Shown piece after piece: positions 21,136 through 29,635 of a stretch of DNA of 64,000 nucleotides. Both the position numbers and the translations under genes were made by a program. Each line of letters opens with the position of its first letter. Position 1 is the first letter of the stretch. The DNA is from Sutterella wadsworthensis (GTDB lineage Bacteria; Pseudomonadota; Gammaproteobacteria; Burkholderiales; Burkholderiaceae_F). Below the pieces are notes generated by a model. It did no database searches, had not been told where the DNA came from, and was given only the letters and a program-made list of their open reading frames with translations. The stretch spans positions 1-64,000 of the forward strand of contig NZ_QNRV01000013.1 of NCBI RefSeq assembly GCF_003315195.1, given 5' to 3'.

Positions 21136-21612
21136 TTACTTGTATTCGACCGTTTCAACTTCAAATGTCACCTTGCCCTTCGGAGCCATGAAGACGACCG
21201 TATCGCCTTCGCTCTTGCCAATGAGTGCACGAGCGATCGGAGACGAGACCGAAATGAGGTTCTTCTTGATGTCGGCTTCATCGTCGCCCACGATCTGATA
21301 GGTGACGTTTGAATCCTCTTCTTCGTCGTAAAGCGTGACGGTAGCACCGAACACAATACGGTCACCCGCAGCCACCGTCTTCGGATCGATCACCTGCAGC
21401 GCCGGAATCTTGCCTTCGAGCTCAGCGATACGGCCTTCAATGTGGCCTTGCTCTTCACGAGCAGCATCGTACTCGGCGTTTTCCGAAAGGTCGCCTTTTT
21501 CACGCGCTTCAGCAATCGCTGCAACGACATTGGGACGAGCGGTCTTCTTGAGGTAGTCGAGTTCGGCCTTGAGCTTGGCTGCGCCGGCAGCCGTAATAGG
21601 AATGCGGTTCAT
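21136..21612 (-). CDS. greA: Transcription elongation factor GreA
   Basis: Rescues backtracked RNA polymerase by stimulating transcript cleavage. 158 residues: the N-terminal coiled coil carries the acidic tip signature KGDLSENAEYDAAREEQ, and the C-terminal FKBP-like domain ends GKVTFEVETVEYK. The ATG at 21612 gives the canonical NRIPITAAGAAKL start. A long in-frame upstream extension is not family-like. Confidence 0.97.
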   Translation of the reverse strand: MNRIPITAAGAAKLKAELDYLKKTARPNVVAAIAEAREKGDLSENAEYDAAREEQGHIEGRIAELEGKIPALQVIDPKTVAAGDRIVFGATVTLYDEEEDSNVTYQIVGDDEADIKKNLISVSSPIARALIGKSEGDTVVFMAPKGKVTFEVETVEYK

Positions 21613-21880
21613 AGTATGAATACAAAGAGCGTTGTGAGTTAATCGGGTGTGTCTGTGCGCCGGGCACCGCCGGTCATCATGACAAACGGTTCTTTCAAAG
21701 CTCAGCAAAGAGAGCATGGGCGGACAGGCAATGCGAAGGGCGGCGCCAATGGTTTCGGCACCGCCCTTCGAAAAGATTCTGTTTCGAAGAAGAATTCTAG
21801 CAAAGTGTGAGCGTTCGGGTTCGTGCAGCCGCTTCAAACGCATCGGCCCCTGTGTACCTGCCCTTTCATCAGGCAAACGT

Positions 21881-21909
21881 TTGACAATCCTGAATCAGCT
21901 TTTTATAGT
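21881..21909 (+). promoter_or_regulatory. Sigma-70 promoter of reductase gene
   Basis: TTGACA (21881-21886), 17-base spacer, TATAGT (21904-21909). An almost ideal promoter directly upstream of the gene at 21959. Confidence 0.8.
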
Positions 21910-21916
21910 TGCATTA

Positions 21917-21930
21917 GTTCGATATCGAAC
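21917..21930 (+). promoter_or_regulatory. Palindromic operator
   Basis: Perfect 14-bp palindrome GTTCGATATCGAAC starting eight bases after the -10 box, at the transcription start. A repressor bound here would block the strong promoter. No cognate regulator gene is adjacent. Confidence 0.65.
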
Positions 21931-21958
21931 CAAGTAACATTTAAGGGAATCTGTCACC

Positions 21959-22591
21959 ATGATTCGAATTGCAGTTATCGGCGCCAATGGTCAAGCCGGC
22001 CGCCATATTGTTGCGGAAGCACTCGCCCGCGGCTTTGAAGTCACCGCCTTCGTTCGCGGCAGCACCGCTCCGGCGACACAGCATGTGGTTCATAAAGATG
22101 TCCTCGCGATTGAGCAGTCGGATCTTGCCGGGTTTGACGCCGTGGTGGATGCGCTCGGTTTCTGGACCCCTGACACGCTGCCGCTTCACGTAAAGACAGC
22201 GCTGCATCTGGCTGATTTGCTCTCGGGCACGAAAACGCGCCTGCTCATCGTCGGCGGCGCGGGCAGTCTCTATATGGATGCGGCCCACACGCAGCAGCTC
22301 GTGGATCAGCCTTTCTTCCCTGCGCAATACCGTCCGCTCGCGAGTGCTCAACGCGATCAGCTCGAGGCCATCCGCAAACGCAGTGATGTTCAATGGACCT
22401 TCATTTCGCCCGCAGCGGAATTTGAAGTCAGTCAGCCTCGGACGGGCCAATATGTGCTCGCCGGCGAAGAATTTACAACCAATGCGGAAGGCAAAAGCGT
22501 TGTGAGCTATGCCGATTACGCCGTTGCGGTCGTCGATCTCATTGCCAACGGCACGCACATTCAGGAGCGCGTTTCAGTTCGCGGATCGTAA
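21959..22591 (+). CDS. NAD(P)H-binding Rossmann-fold protein (YwnB-like)
   Basis: Atypical SDR/NmrA-like protein of 210 residues with GANGQAGRHIVAEALARG at the N-terminus, an FVRGS-type NADP discriminator, GGAGSLYMD, and the closing YADYAVAVVDLI. Such small proteins are often redox-responsive NAD(P)H-dependent reductases under MarR/HxlR-type repressors, consistent with the palindrome at its promoter. Exact substrate unknown. Confidence 0.85.
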   Translation: MIRIAVIGANGQAGRHIVAEALARGFEVTAFVRGSTAPATQHVVHKDVLAIEQSDLAGFDAVVDALGFWTPDTLPLHVKTALHLADLLSGTKTRLLIVGGAGSLYMDAAHTQQLVDQPFFPAQYRPLASAQRDQLEAIRKRSDVQWTFISPAAEFEVSQPRTGQYVLAGEEFTTNAEGKSVVSYADYAVAVVDLIANGTHIQERVSVRGS

Positions 22592-22605
22592 TGCTACATG
22601 CTTTG

Positions 22606-22642
22606 GCAGCGGACATCCCGTCCGCTGCAGCACGGTTTTTTT
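22606..22642. terminator. Terminator between reductase and gmhA
   Basis: GCAGCGGAC / GTCCGCTGC stem with a short loop; T7 follows after seven bases on the plus strand. Confidence 0.7.
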
Positions 22643-22665
22643 AAAGCACCTTTACGGGCCGAGCA

Positions 22666-23262
22666 TCACTCGCCCGCATAATTTTCCGGATTAAGGCGTC
22701 TTTCAACGAGCTCAATGAAGATGTGAATGCATTTGATGTGGAGTTCCTGCACGCGGTCGGCGTAACGTCCGCCCGGCGTCACGATCGCCACATCAGAAAG
22801 CTTGGCAATCGGGGAATCCGCTCGCCCCGTAAGCGACACTACCTTCACCCCCTTGGCTCGGGACGCCTCAACCGCACGGAGCACGTTCTTGCTCGTGCCC
22901 GAAGTGGAAATGCCAAGCAGGACATCTCCCGAACGCGCGACGCCTTCAATGTAGCGGGAGAAAACATATTCATAGCCAAAATCATTGGCCACGCAGGCCA
23001 TGTGCGAGGCATCGGCAATCGCTGTCGCAGCATAGGCCGGCCGATTATTACGGTAGCGTCCCGTCATCTCTTCGGCAAAGTGCATCGCATCGCAGAGACT
23101 CCCGCCGTTTCCGCAGGAATAAATGCGCCCGCCAGACTGCAGTGCATCAGCCATCAGATTGCCGGCAGCGTTGATTCGCTCAAGCATGACTTCATCGGAG
23201 AGAAGATGCGCAAGCGCCTCCTGCGCCTCCAAAAGCGCGGCGCGGACATGGTGTGTGCTCAT
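22666..23262 (-). CDS. gmhA: Phosphoheptose isomerase GmhA
   Basis: Converts sedoheptulose-7-phosphate to D-glycero-D-manno-heptose-7-phosphate, the first step of ADP-heptose synthesis for the LPS inner core. 198 residues, one SIS domain: SCGNGGSLCDAMHFAEEMTGRY, then GISTSGTSKNVLRAVEA and the C-terminal ELHIKCIHIFIELVE. ATG 23262 starts just past recR. It is third in the modD-recR-gmhA run. Confidence 0.94.
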   Translation of the reverse strand: MSTHHVRAALLEAQEALAHLLSDEVMLERINAAGNLMADALQSGGRIYSCGNGGSLCDAMHFAEEMTGRYRNNRPAYAATAIADASHMACVANDFGYEYVFSRYIEGVARSGDVLLGISTSGTSKNVLRAVEASRAKGVKVVSLTGRADSPIAKLSDVAIVTPGGRYADRVQELHIKCIHIFIELVERRLNPENYAGE

Positions 23263-23287
23263 GCGAAAAATCCCTTGTTGAAAATGT

Positions 23288-23929
23288 TCAGCCAATCTGC
23301 CGGCGGTCTTCAATGGCCGCGGCAATCGTCGCGAGATCAGTGTACTCAACCTCCAGCCCGGAAGGCAGACCTCTTGCAAGACGCGTAATTCGCAGCTGCG
23401 GCCAACGCTTCTTGACGGCGCCCATCAGATAGTACGCTGTTGCATCCCCTTCGGGCGTGTAGGACGTCGCAACCACAATTTCACGCAACCCGTTCTCTGC
23501 GAGCCCTTCCTCAATGCGCACAAGAAGTTCAGGGAACCCGATCTCGGTCGGCCCCATATCATCCATGGGCGAAAGCCGCCCCCCGAGAATGAAATAAAGA
23601 CCCGGCCAATTGAGCGACTTTTCGAGTGCCATCTGATCCTGGACGGTTTCGACTACGCAGAGCAGCGACGCGTCTCGTGACGGATCTGCGCAGATTTCGC
23701 AGACCGCCCCTTCGCACCAGGTGCGGCAGCGCGGACAGCGATGCACCTTGGTTTCAGCGTCTGCCAGCGCTTGCCTAAGCGCCTGCAGCTCACCGCGGCG
23801 CTTAGGCGAAAGGAGAAAGAAAGCCGCGCGCTGAGCACTGCGCGGACCGTATCCGGGGAGCGCTTCCAATGCTTTAACGAGCGCAGCAATGGCGGGAGAG
23901 CTTTCCTGCGGCATAACGTTTTGCCTCAT
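23288..23929 (-). CDS. recR: Recombination mediator RecR
   Basis: Works with RecO/RecF to load RecA at gaps. 213 residues: an N-terminal HhH (LPGYGPRSAQRAAFFLL), a four-Cys zinc finger (CPRCRTWCEGAVCEIC), and a Toprim domain (LCVVETVQDQMALE) followed by ATAYYL and ITRLARGLPSGLEVEYTD. Its ATG overlaps the modD stop (ATGA). ybaB and dnaX lie further upstream on the same strand; modD stands between them and recR. Confidence 0.96.
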   Translation of the reverse strand: MRQNVMPQESSPAIAALVKALEALPGYGPRSAQRAAFFLLSPKRRGELQALRQALADAETKVHRCPRCRTWCEGAVCEICADPSRDASLLCVVETVQDQMALEKSLNWPGLYFILGGRLSPMDDMGPTEIGFPELLVRIEEGLAENGLREIVVATSYTPEGDATAYYLMGAVKKRWPQLRITRLARGLPSGLEVEYTDLATIAAAIEDRRQIG

Positions 23930-24762
23930 GCCTCACGCGCAAACGTCATCTTGACGTCGCGCGGACGACCCCAATAAGGCCAGCTCGTCACCAGTATGAC
24001 TGCCCCGGCCGCGGCATAGGCAGCCGCATTTTCGGCATTGACGCCGCCCGCAACGGAAAGCAGCGTTCCTCGGCCGAGGCGTTTGGCAAAATCTGCCGTG
24101 CGCGCCAGCGCCTCGGGGGCAAAGCGCTCACACTGCACAATGTCGGCGCCAAGCTCGATAAACTCACGCGCTTCCGCTTCGCAAGAAGCTTCTACAGCTG
24201 TCTTTTTTTCCGGATTAGCGGCCTTGAGTCTGGCAAAAGCGCCCGCAAAGTCGTCGGTAAAGACGCGGTGCTGATCAAACACCAATATGGAATCGGACAG
24301 TCCCAGACGGTGCACGGTTCCGCCGCCGGCAAGCAGGCCGGCGAGCGCAATGCGCTTGCCGCCCGGATAGTGCTTGCGGGTTCCCGCCACCACCGCCTGC
24401 GGATTCACCGAACGAGCCGCATCAACCATCGCCCGCATGCGCTCGGCGATGCCACCCGCGTACTCCATGACGCACTGAGCGGTTTTATAAGCAGCATGGA
24501 GCGCTTGAGCGGAGCCGCGGGCACAGAGGAAAGGAACACGAGCAGCGAGCGAATCGCCGTCCTTGGCGAAAACTTCAACGGATGCGCCTGCAGCAAGAAA
24601 AATTTCCCGCGCCAGATCGATGCCGGCCGCGATGCCCGGCGCCTTGAGCGAAGCACTGACAGTGCCGCAGGTTTCCTCGATTCCCAGCCCGACCGTTGTA
24701 AGGTCTTCATAAGGGCAGTCGGCCAAAAGGATCGATTCGGCCCATTGACGCGTCGTGAGCAT
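23926..24762 (-). CDS. modD: ModD-type quinolinate-phosphoribosyltransferase homologue
   Basis: Belongs to the NadC fold, but the sequence follows the ModD branch (molybdenum-utilisation protein): PYEDLTTVGLGI, GTRKHYPGGKRIALAGLLAGGG, VHRLGLSDSILVFDQHRVF and VNAENAAAYAAAGAVILVTSWPY. True NadC has an Arg/Lys set around TRKTTPGLR, replaced here by TRKHYPGGKR. ATG 24762 has GGAGG six bases upstream (GTG at 24765 is too close). 278 residues. The ModD role is undefined; NadC activity cannot be excluded. Confidence 0.82.
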   Translation of the reverse strand: MLTTRQWAESILLADCPYEDLTTVGLGIEETCGTVSASLKAPGIAAGIDLAREIFLAAGASVEVFAKDGDSLAARVPFLCARGSAQALHAAYKTAQCVMEYAGGIAERMRAMVDAARSVNPQAVVAGTRKHYPGGKRIALAGLLAGGGTVHRLGLSDSILVFDQHRVFTDDFAGAFARLKAANPEKKTAVEASCEAEAREFIELGADIVQCERFAPEALARTADFAKRLGRGTLLSVAGGVNAENAAAYAAAGAVILVTSWPYWGRPRDVKMTFAREA

Positions 24763-24886
24763 CACGCACCTCCAAAATGTGCGGCATAAAGAAAAGCTCC
24801 GCCGGATGCGGCACGCCGCCCGAACGGAGCCATCCGCCGAACGCGTGCACTGCGCTCGGCATGGGATGAGAAATCTCGAGCTGCTT

Positions 24887-25219
24887 TTAGAAAGGCAGCT
24901 TCATGCCCGCGGGAAGCGGAACGGCTTTGTTCATCGCCGCTTCGCTCTCCGTACGGCAGGTTTGCTGCGCATTGTTGAAAGCGAGCATCACGAGATCTTC
25001 GAGCATTTCGATATCTTCAGGATCCACCACCTTCGGGTCGATCTTAATGCTGCGGCATTCATGACCGCCTGTAATCACAACCTTCACGGCGCCGTTGGCG
25101 GCTTCACCCGTGAATTCGGTCTGCTTCAGTTCTTCCTGAACTTTGGCGAGCTTTTGCTGCATCTTCTGCGCCTGGGCCATCAAACCGCCCATGCCGCCCA
25201 TTCCACCCATGCCGCGCAT
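24887..25219 (-). CDS. ybaB: Nucleoid-associated protein YbaB/EbfC
   Basis: Dimeric tweezer-shaped DNA-binding protein, 110 residues, with Gly/Met-rich start (RGMGGMGGMGG), helix AQAQKMQQKLAKVQEELKQ and the strand core VKVVITGGHECRSIKIDP. GGAGG five bases upstream fixes the start at 25219. It follows dnaX, as in most bacteria. Confidence 0.95.
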   Translation of the reverse strand: MRGMGGMGGMGGLMAQAQKMQQKLAKVQEELKQTEFTGEAANGAVKVVITGGHECRSIKIDPKVVDPEDIEMLEDLVMLAFNNAQQTCRTESEAAMNKAVPLPAGMKLPF

Positions 25220-25269
25220 GCGAACCTCCATTGAGTGTCTTAAAAAAATGTTGCTGTTCTTTGCCGCTC

Positions 25270-25692
25270 TTACTCGGCTCCGCGCTTTTCTTCTTCACTG
25301 AGCGGTCGAATTGAACTCTCGTCAATTGTGCCGCCGAAAAGCCGCAGAACCTCTTTGACAAGCGGATCGTTCTTGAAGCGCTCGACCATCTCCTGGTGCT
25401 CCTTGGCACGCCGACGGCGATCGGCATCAGCCACCGTCGCGCCAGCCTCAGTAGCGCCGGCCTCAAAAAGCACACGGAACGGCCGGCCGAAATAAGCCGA
25501 CAAACGCTCCTCTAGGAACCTGCGGTTCTGCTCAGTAACGAGCGACTGAACGCCGAGGCGCAATTGTACGCGATCCCGAGTAAGTTCAATGACCTGCGAC
25601 TCTGCAGCAAGCACCTTTAAAGGCCCCGCAAGTCCTGCTCCCGCAATAATTTCCCGCCAGCTGAGGGGTGCCTCGTCAATGGACGGCTGCAC
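25270..25692 (-). CDS. dnaX: DnaX tau C-terminal domain, shifted frame
   Basis: This 140-codon frame has no plausible start of its own (first is an internal GTG). It encodes a tau domain V-like segment: LSWREIIAGAGLAGPLKVLAAES, then VQLRLGVQSLVTEQNRRFLEERLSAYF in pieces, and KNDPLVKEVLRLFGGTID. Its frame is open upstream only to a TGA at 25776-25774. The join to the gamma frame must therefore occur between 25773 and 25706, by a +1 (or -2) shift or by correcting one surplus base. Programmed frameshift, mutation and sequence error are all possible. Confidence 0.75.
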   Translation of the reverse strand: MQPSIDEAPLSWREIIAGAGLAGPLKVLAAESQVIELTRDRVQLRLGVQSLVTEQNRRFLEERLSAYFGRPFRVLFEAGATEAGATVADADRRRRAKEHQEMVERFKNDPLVKEVLRLFGGTIDESSIRPLSEEEKRGAE

Positions 25693-25705
25693 CCGGGGAG
25701 TGGCC

Positions 25706-27019
25706 TCAGCCGGCGCGGGGCTCTCCCCCGCCGGCTCCCGGATTATCGGGAATGAAGGGCGGAGGCTCCTCCATCATCGGAGGCGGCGCCGCCTGAAGGG
25801 ACTGAGTCGGTCGGGACGGTGCTTGCGGAGCCCGAGGCGTCGGGGCACTCTGCGGGGCGGGCGAAAGCGCTGCCCGCACCGGTTCAGGTGTGCGCTGAGG
25901 CGGCACATTGCGAAGTCCTGCAGGCTTAAAGGCCAGCATGCGCAGCAGCGCCATCGTAAAGCCCGCATACTCGTCGGGCGCCAGTGCCAGATCATTTCGA
26001 CCCGTAAGCGCAATCTGATAGTAGAGCTGCACCTCTTCGGGCGAAAGCAGAGCTGCGAGCTCGGCCAATTCCGGATATTCCGGGTCATCCGCCGCGACAG
26101 CCTCTTTCACGCGCTGCAGGAGCGCAATCTTATGAAGCATGGCAGCGAGTCCCCTCAAGGCTTCGCCGAAGGAGACGCTCTCGACGACCATTTCGTCAGC
26201 GAGCCGAATCATCTGCGCAGCATCACCCGCGGCCAACGCACGCAAAAGTGCGCTCAGCGCATTGGCCGACGACAGACCGAGCATGCTCCGTACAGCACCA
26301 TTAGTCACTTTGCCGCCCGAAAAGGCTATGGCCTGGTCGAGCAGCGACAAAGCATCGCGCATCGAACCGCGGGCGCCTTCAGCGATGAGCCGCAGTCCAG
26401 GACGTTCGTATTCGATGCCTTCCTTTCCGAGAATAAATTCCAGATGCTCGACAATGCCCGCTGGCGTCATGTTGCGCAGCGTGAACTGTAAGCAGCGCGA
26501 CAACACCGTCACCGGCACCTTCTGCGGATCCGTCGTCGCCAGAATGAACTTCACATATTCGGGCGGCTCTTCGAGGGTCTTCAGCATGGCGTTGAAGGCC
26601 GTGCTTGAGAGCATGTGCACTTCGTCGATCATGTAGACCTTGAACCGCCCCTCGGTCGGTGCATACATCGCTCGCTCAAGGAGCTGCGTCATATCCTCAA
26701 CCGAGCGGTTCGAGGCCGCATCCATTTCGATGTAGTCGACAAAACGCCCTTCATCAATTGCGCGGCAAGCTTCGCACACGCCGCAGGGGTGCGCCGTCAC
26801 GCCGCCCTTGCCGTCCGCGCCCTGACAGTTGAGCGCCTTGGCGAAGATGCGGGAAATGGTGGTCTTCCCAACGCCGCGCGTGCCGGTAAACAGATACGCG
26901 TGATGCAGCCGCCCTTCGGTGAGCGCACGCGTGAGCGCCGTCACCACGTGGTCTTGGCCGACGATGGATTCGAAATCATGGGGACGCCACTTGCGGGCGA
27001 GTACCTGGTAGCTGCTCAT
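25706..27019 (-). CDS. dnaX: DNA polymerase III gamma subunit (dnaX 5' frame)
   Basis: Clamp-loader ATPase. 437 residues: Walker A GTRGVGKTTISRIFA, zinc module (CQG...HPCGVCEAC), DEVHMLSSTAFNAMLKTLEEPP, sensor 1 LATTDPQKVPVTVLSRC, domain III, then a Pro-rich linker that stops at TGA 25708-25706. The length is close to E. coli gamma (431), but the tau domain V follows in another frame (25270-25692). Start 27019 is the canonical SSYQVLARKWRP. The ffs gene lies just upstream. Confidence 0.93.
   Translation of the reverse strand: MSSYQVLARKWRPHDFESIVGQDHVVTALTRALTEGRLHHAYLFTGTRGVGKTTISRIFAKALNCQGADGKGGVTAHPCGVCEACRAIDEGRFVDYIEMDAASNRSVEDMTQLLERAMYAPTEGRFKVYMIDEVHMLSSTAFNAMLKTLEEPPEYVKFILATTDPQKVPVTVLSRCLQFTLRNMTPAGIVEHLEFILGKEGIEYERPGLRLIAEGARGSMRDALSLLDQAIAFSGGKVTNGAVRSMLGLSSANALSALLRALAAGDAAQMIRLADEMVVESVSFGEALRGLAAMLHKIALLQRVKEAVAADDPEYPELAELAALLSPEEVQLYYQIALTGRNDLALAPDEYAGFTMALLRMLAFKPAGLRNVPPQRTPEPVRAALSPAPQSAPTPRAPQAPSRPTQSLQAAPPPMMEEPPPFIPDNPGAGGGEPRAG
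25709..25735 (-). other. GC-rich stem-loop at the gamma/tau frame junction
   Basis: On the mRNA strand GCCGGCGGGGG pairs with CCCCGCGCCGGC (one bulged G) around an AGAG loop, ending one base before the gamma stop codon. It lies 12 bases after a CCC-G quartet (25750-25747) in the gamma frame, a potential +1 slip site. Confidence 0.6.
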
Positions 27020-27171
27020 CTTGCGAAAACGCTTCGGGCTCTGAAGAATTCGGACGGCGCCAAAACGGGCCATCCAATATATGGAGCTTTATTTTAGCGG
27101 CTGTGCAGAATGCCCCAATGCATGCTTATTGGATCCGGCCCCGGATCTTCGCTGCAGCGTTTGCAGGTACG

Positions 27172-27276
27172 AAAATGGCGAGCCTTATCCTCGGCACTGC
27201 ACGCACACCAGTATGGCTGCTTCGTTCCCGACCTGACCAGGTTTCCGGGGCGCGCATGCGAGGGGACCCGCCAAGC
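27172..27276 (-). ncRNA. ffs: Signal recognition particle 4.5S RNA
   Basis: On the minus strand the SRP domain-IV core GGTCAGGTCGGGAACGAAGC, followed by AGCC, forms the Ffh-binding hairpin. Outer pairing TTGGCG / CGCCA closes the molecule at about 105 bases. Ends are estimated from pairing and from the promoter. Position directly upstream of dnaX is common in proteobacteria. Confidence 0.9.
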
Positions 27277-27281
27277 GCAAG

Positions 27282-27310
27282 AGTATATGGGATGGTTGCA
27301 GGAATTGCAA
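27282..27310 (-). promoter_or_regulatory. ffs promoter
   Basis: TTGCAA (27310-27305), 17-base spacer, TATACT (27287-27282) on the minus strand; predicted start near 27276. Confidence 0.75.
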
Positions 27311-27650
27311 AATTTTGCTTCCTGCGCCGCCTGCACCCGTTCGGCATTTGCTCGAGCAGTGTTAGTATTTGCGGCAGACTTTACCAAAGCGGTCTGCCGG
27401 GCGCTCGCCTCTAAATGCTCCTGAGCATGGAGGATCCACGCATCGGCCATGCCGCTCCAGCCGAACCGGCGTGAGCCGGTCCGTGCGCAACCTTTTCATT
27501 CCAGTCAGACGCAACCCTGCGAAAGCGGCATAGAGCCTCTGTTCGGTCATTCTTTTGCGGCACCTGCCGCCGACCGCTTTTCGTGCTTCGCACCAAGCGC
27601 TTTTAAAGTTCTTCAGCACTGCGGTGCCGTCTGACTTCATGGAGACCATC
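27311..27650. other. Divergent intergenic region ffs/trxA
   Basis: About 340 bases between the ffs promoter and trxA. A hairpin with GACCGGC / GCCGGTTC arms lies near 27463-27481. No gene is supported; short frames here either run through ffs or have atypical composition. Confidence 0.5.
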
Positions 27651-27971
27651 ATGAGTGAAATTCTTCACATCAACGACGAAACTTTTGATCAGACCGTCAA
27701 CAGCGACACTACCGTTTTTGTTGACTTCTGGGCGCCCTGGTGCGGCCCCTGCCGCATGCTCGCCCCGCGCCTTGAACAGGCGGCCGAAACGTTTGACGGA
27801 CGCGCTGTTATCGCCAAGTACAACTGCGACGAAGCCTCTGACAAGGCTGCTCAGTACGGCGTACGCGGCATCCCGACCGTCATCGCCTTTAAGAAGGGCG
27901 AGGTCATTGATCAGCGCACCGGTGCCTGCGACCAGGCTACGCTTGATGCGTTTATCGAAAAGAACCTCTAA
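27651..27971 (+). CDS. trxA: Thioredoxin
   Basis: Cytoplasmic disulfide reductase, 106 residues, with the active site FWAPWCGPCRMLAPRLEQ near residues 28-40 and cis-Pro GIPTVIAFKKGE. GGAG six bases before the ATG fixes the start. It is followed by rho in the same direction, the widespread trxA-rho pairing. Confidence 0.96.
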   Translation: MSEILHINDETFDQTVNSDTTVFVDFWAPWCGPCRMLAPRLEQAAETFDGRAVIAKYNCDEASDKAAQYGVRGIPTVIAFKKGEVIDQRTGACDQATLDAFIEKNL

Positions 27972-28304
27972 AATCCTATTTCTCCGCTGCGGCGCTCAGC
28001 ATCCATGAGCGCCGCGGTGCATTCCGGCTTCCGTCCGGAATGCCGCAGTCCGCCGATCGCTCATCATGGAGCATTTCCGGCAGCTGCCGCCGCATTCAGC
28101 CCTCTGAGCACTTCTAACGCTCTGCAGCATCGCCAGAATGCACCCGCCGGTTCTGCGCCTCATGAACCCGGCCTCCCCCAATAAGCAACAATTTATCTAC
28201 TCGAAGCAGGACACACCGCTTAGGCGTGCACCTCGACGCTGCGCAATGCCGGATGATTCTGATCCGTATGCGAGAGCCGTCTGGCGCCGCCGGCCTTGAA
28301 GATC
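27972..28304 (+). promoter_or_regulatory. trxA-rho intergenic leader
   Basis: 333 bases without a gene. Two stable inverted repeats follow trxA: GCGGCGCTC / GAGCGCCGC and GCATTCCGG / CCGGAATGC. No U-tract follows, so they are weak terminator candidates. The C-rich stretch after them is a plausible site for the Rho autoregulation known in other bacteria. Confidence 0.45.
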
Positions 28305-29561
28305 ATGCACCTTTCCGACCTTAAAGCCCTTCACGTTTCCCAGCTCCTAGACATGGCCGCTGCGCTCGAAGTCGACAACGCTCAGCGCATGCGCAAGCAG
28401 GAGCTTATGTACGCCATTCTGAAGAAGAAGGCCAAGCTCGGCGAAACCATCTACGGCGACGGCACGCTTGAAATTCTTCCCGACGGATTCGGCTTTCTGC
28501 GCTCGCCCGAGACGAGCTATATGGCAAGCACCGATGACGTCTATATTTCGCCCTCGCAGATTCGCCGCTTCAATCTGCATACCGGCGACTCGATTGAAGG
28601 CGAAGTCCGCATTCCGAAGGACGGTGAGCGCTATTTCGCACTGGTGCGAGTGGATACGGTGAATGATTTGCCGCCCGAAGCGCTTAAGCACCGGATGCTT
28701 TTTGAGAACCTCACGCCGATCTTCCCGAATAAGCAGCTCGTGCTCGAACGCGACATGCGCGGCGACGAGAACCTCACGGGCCGAATCATTGATATGTTCG
28801 CCCCCATCGGCAAGGGGCAGCGCTCGCTGATCGTCGCTCCGCCGAAGTCAGGCAAGACGGTTCTGCTGCAGCACATCGCCCACTCCATTTCAGCCAACTA
28901 TCCCGACGCCGTCCTCATGGTGCTTCTCGTCAATGAACGTCCGGAAGAAGTGACGGAAATGCAGCGCACTATCCGCGGCGAAGTTGTCGCCGCCACATTC
29001 GATGAACCGGCGGTGCGCCACGTACAGGTCGCCGAAATGGTGATCGAAAAAGCTAAGCGCCTCGCTGAATCCAAGCGCGACGTCGTGATTCTGCTCGATT
29101 CCATCACGCGTCTTGCCCGCGCCTACAACCAAGTGATCCCGTCGTCGGGCAAGGTGCTCACGGGCGGCGTCGACGCCAACGCACTCGAACGGCCCAAGCG
29201 CATCTTCGGCGCGGCCCGCAACATCGAAGAAGGCGGCTCGCTCACGATTATCGGCACCGCGCTCATTGACACGGGCTCACGCATGGACGACGTGATCTAC
29301 GAAGAATTCAAGGGCACGGGCAACAACGAAATCCACCTTGAACGCCGCATGGCTGAAAAGCGCGTCTTCCCGGCCATCAATCTCACGCGCTCGGGCACCC
29401 GCCGCGAAGAGCTGCTGCTGGATCCGGAAGTGCTCCAGAAGACCTGGGTGCTGCGTAAGTTCATCTACGACATGGATGAAATCGAGGCCATGGAATTCCT
29501 CCTCGACAAGCTCAAGAAAACGAAGAACAATGCAGAGTTCTTCGAACTGATGAAGCAGTAA
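28305..29561 (+). CDS. rho: Transcription termination factor Rho
   Basis: Hexameric RNA helicase, 418 residues (E. coli 419). N-terminal helical domain, OSB RNA-binding domain with GFGFLR, Walker [15 protein letters not shown], Walker [13 protein letters not shown]-loop GGVDANAL and R-loop [20 protein letters not shown] 28305 is preferred to an in-frame TTG at 28296 because [14 protein letters not shown] is the family start. Confidence 0.97.
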   Translation: MHLSDLKALHVSQLLDMAAALEVDNAQRMRKQELMYAILKKKAKLGETIYGDGTLEILPDGFGFLRSPETSYMASTDDVYISPSQIRRFNLHTGDSIEGEVRIPKDGERYFALVRVDTVNDLPPEALKHRMLFENLTPIFPNKQLVLERDMRGDENLTGRIIDMFAPIGKGQRSLIVAPPKSGKTVLLQHIAHSISANYPDAVLMVLLVNERPEEVTEMQRTIRGEVVAATFDEPAVRHVQVAEMVIEKAKRLAESKRDVVILLDSITRLARAYNQVIPSSGKVLTGGVDANALERPKRIFGAARNIEEGGSLTIIGTALIDTGSRMDDVIYEEFKGTGNNEIHLERRMAEKRVFPAINLTRSGTRREELLLDPEVLQKTWVLRKFIYDMDEIEAMEFLLDKLKKTKNNAEFFELMKQ

Positions 29562-29580
29562 CACTCACGCCTCATCAAAC

Positions 29581-29620
29581 CAAACGGCCTGAAGCATCAA
29601 ACCTCAGGCCGTTTGTTTTT
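29581..29620 (+). terminator. Terminator of rho
   Basis: CAAACGGCCTGA / TCAGGCCGTTTG stem with T5, 19 bases after the rho stop. It also lies behind hemD in the opposite direction. Confidence 0.85.
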
Positions 29621-29635
29621 CTGGCGAAAACAATA

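Noticed and set aside
23926-24762. Annotation as nadC
   Set aside because: The active-site and C-terminal motifs follow ModD more closely; nadC is kept only as an alternative function.
25270-25692. An independent small gene behind dnaX
   Set aside because: Its sequence is DnaX tau domain V and it lacks a proper start, so it belongs to dnaX.
27094-27450. 118-codon minus-strand frame
   Set aside because: It runs through the SRP RNA gene and its promoter; its composition is explained by ffs.
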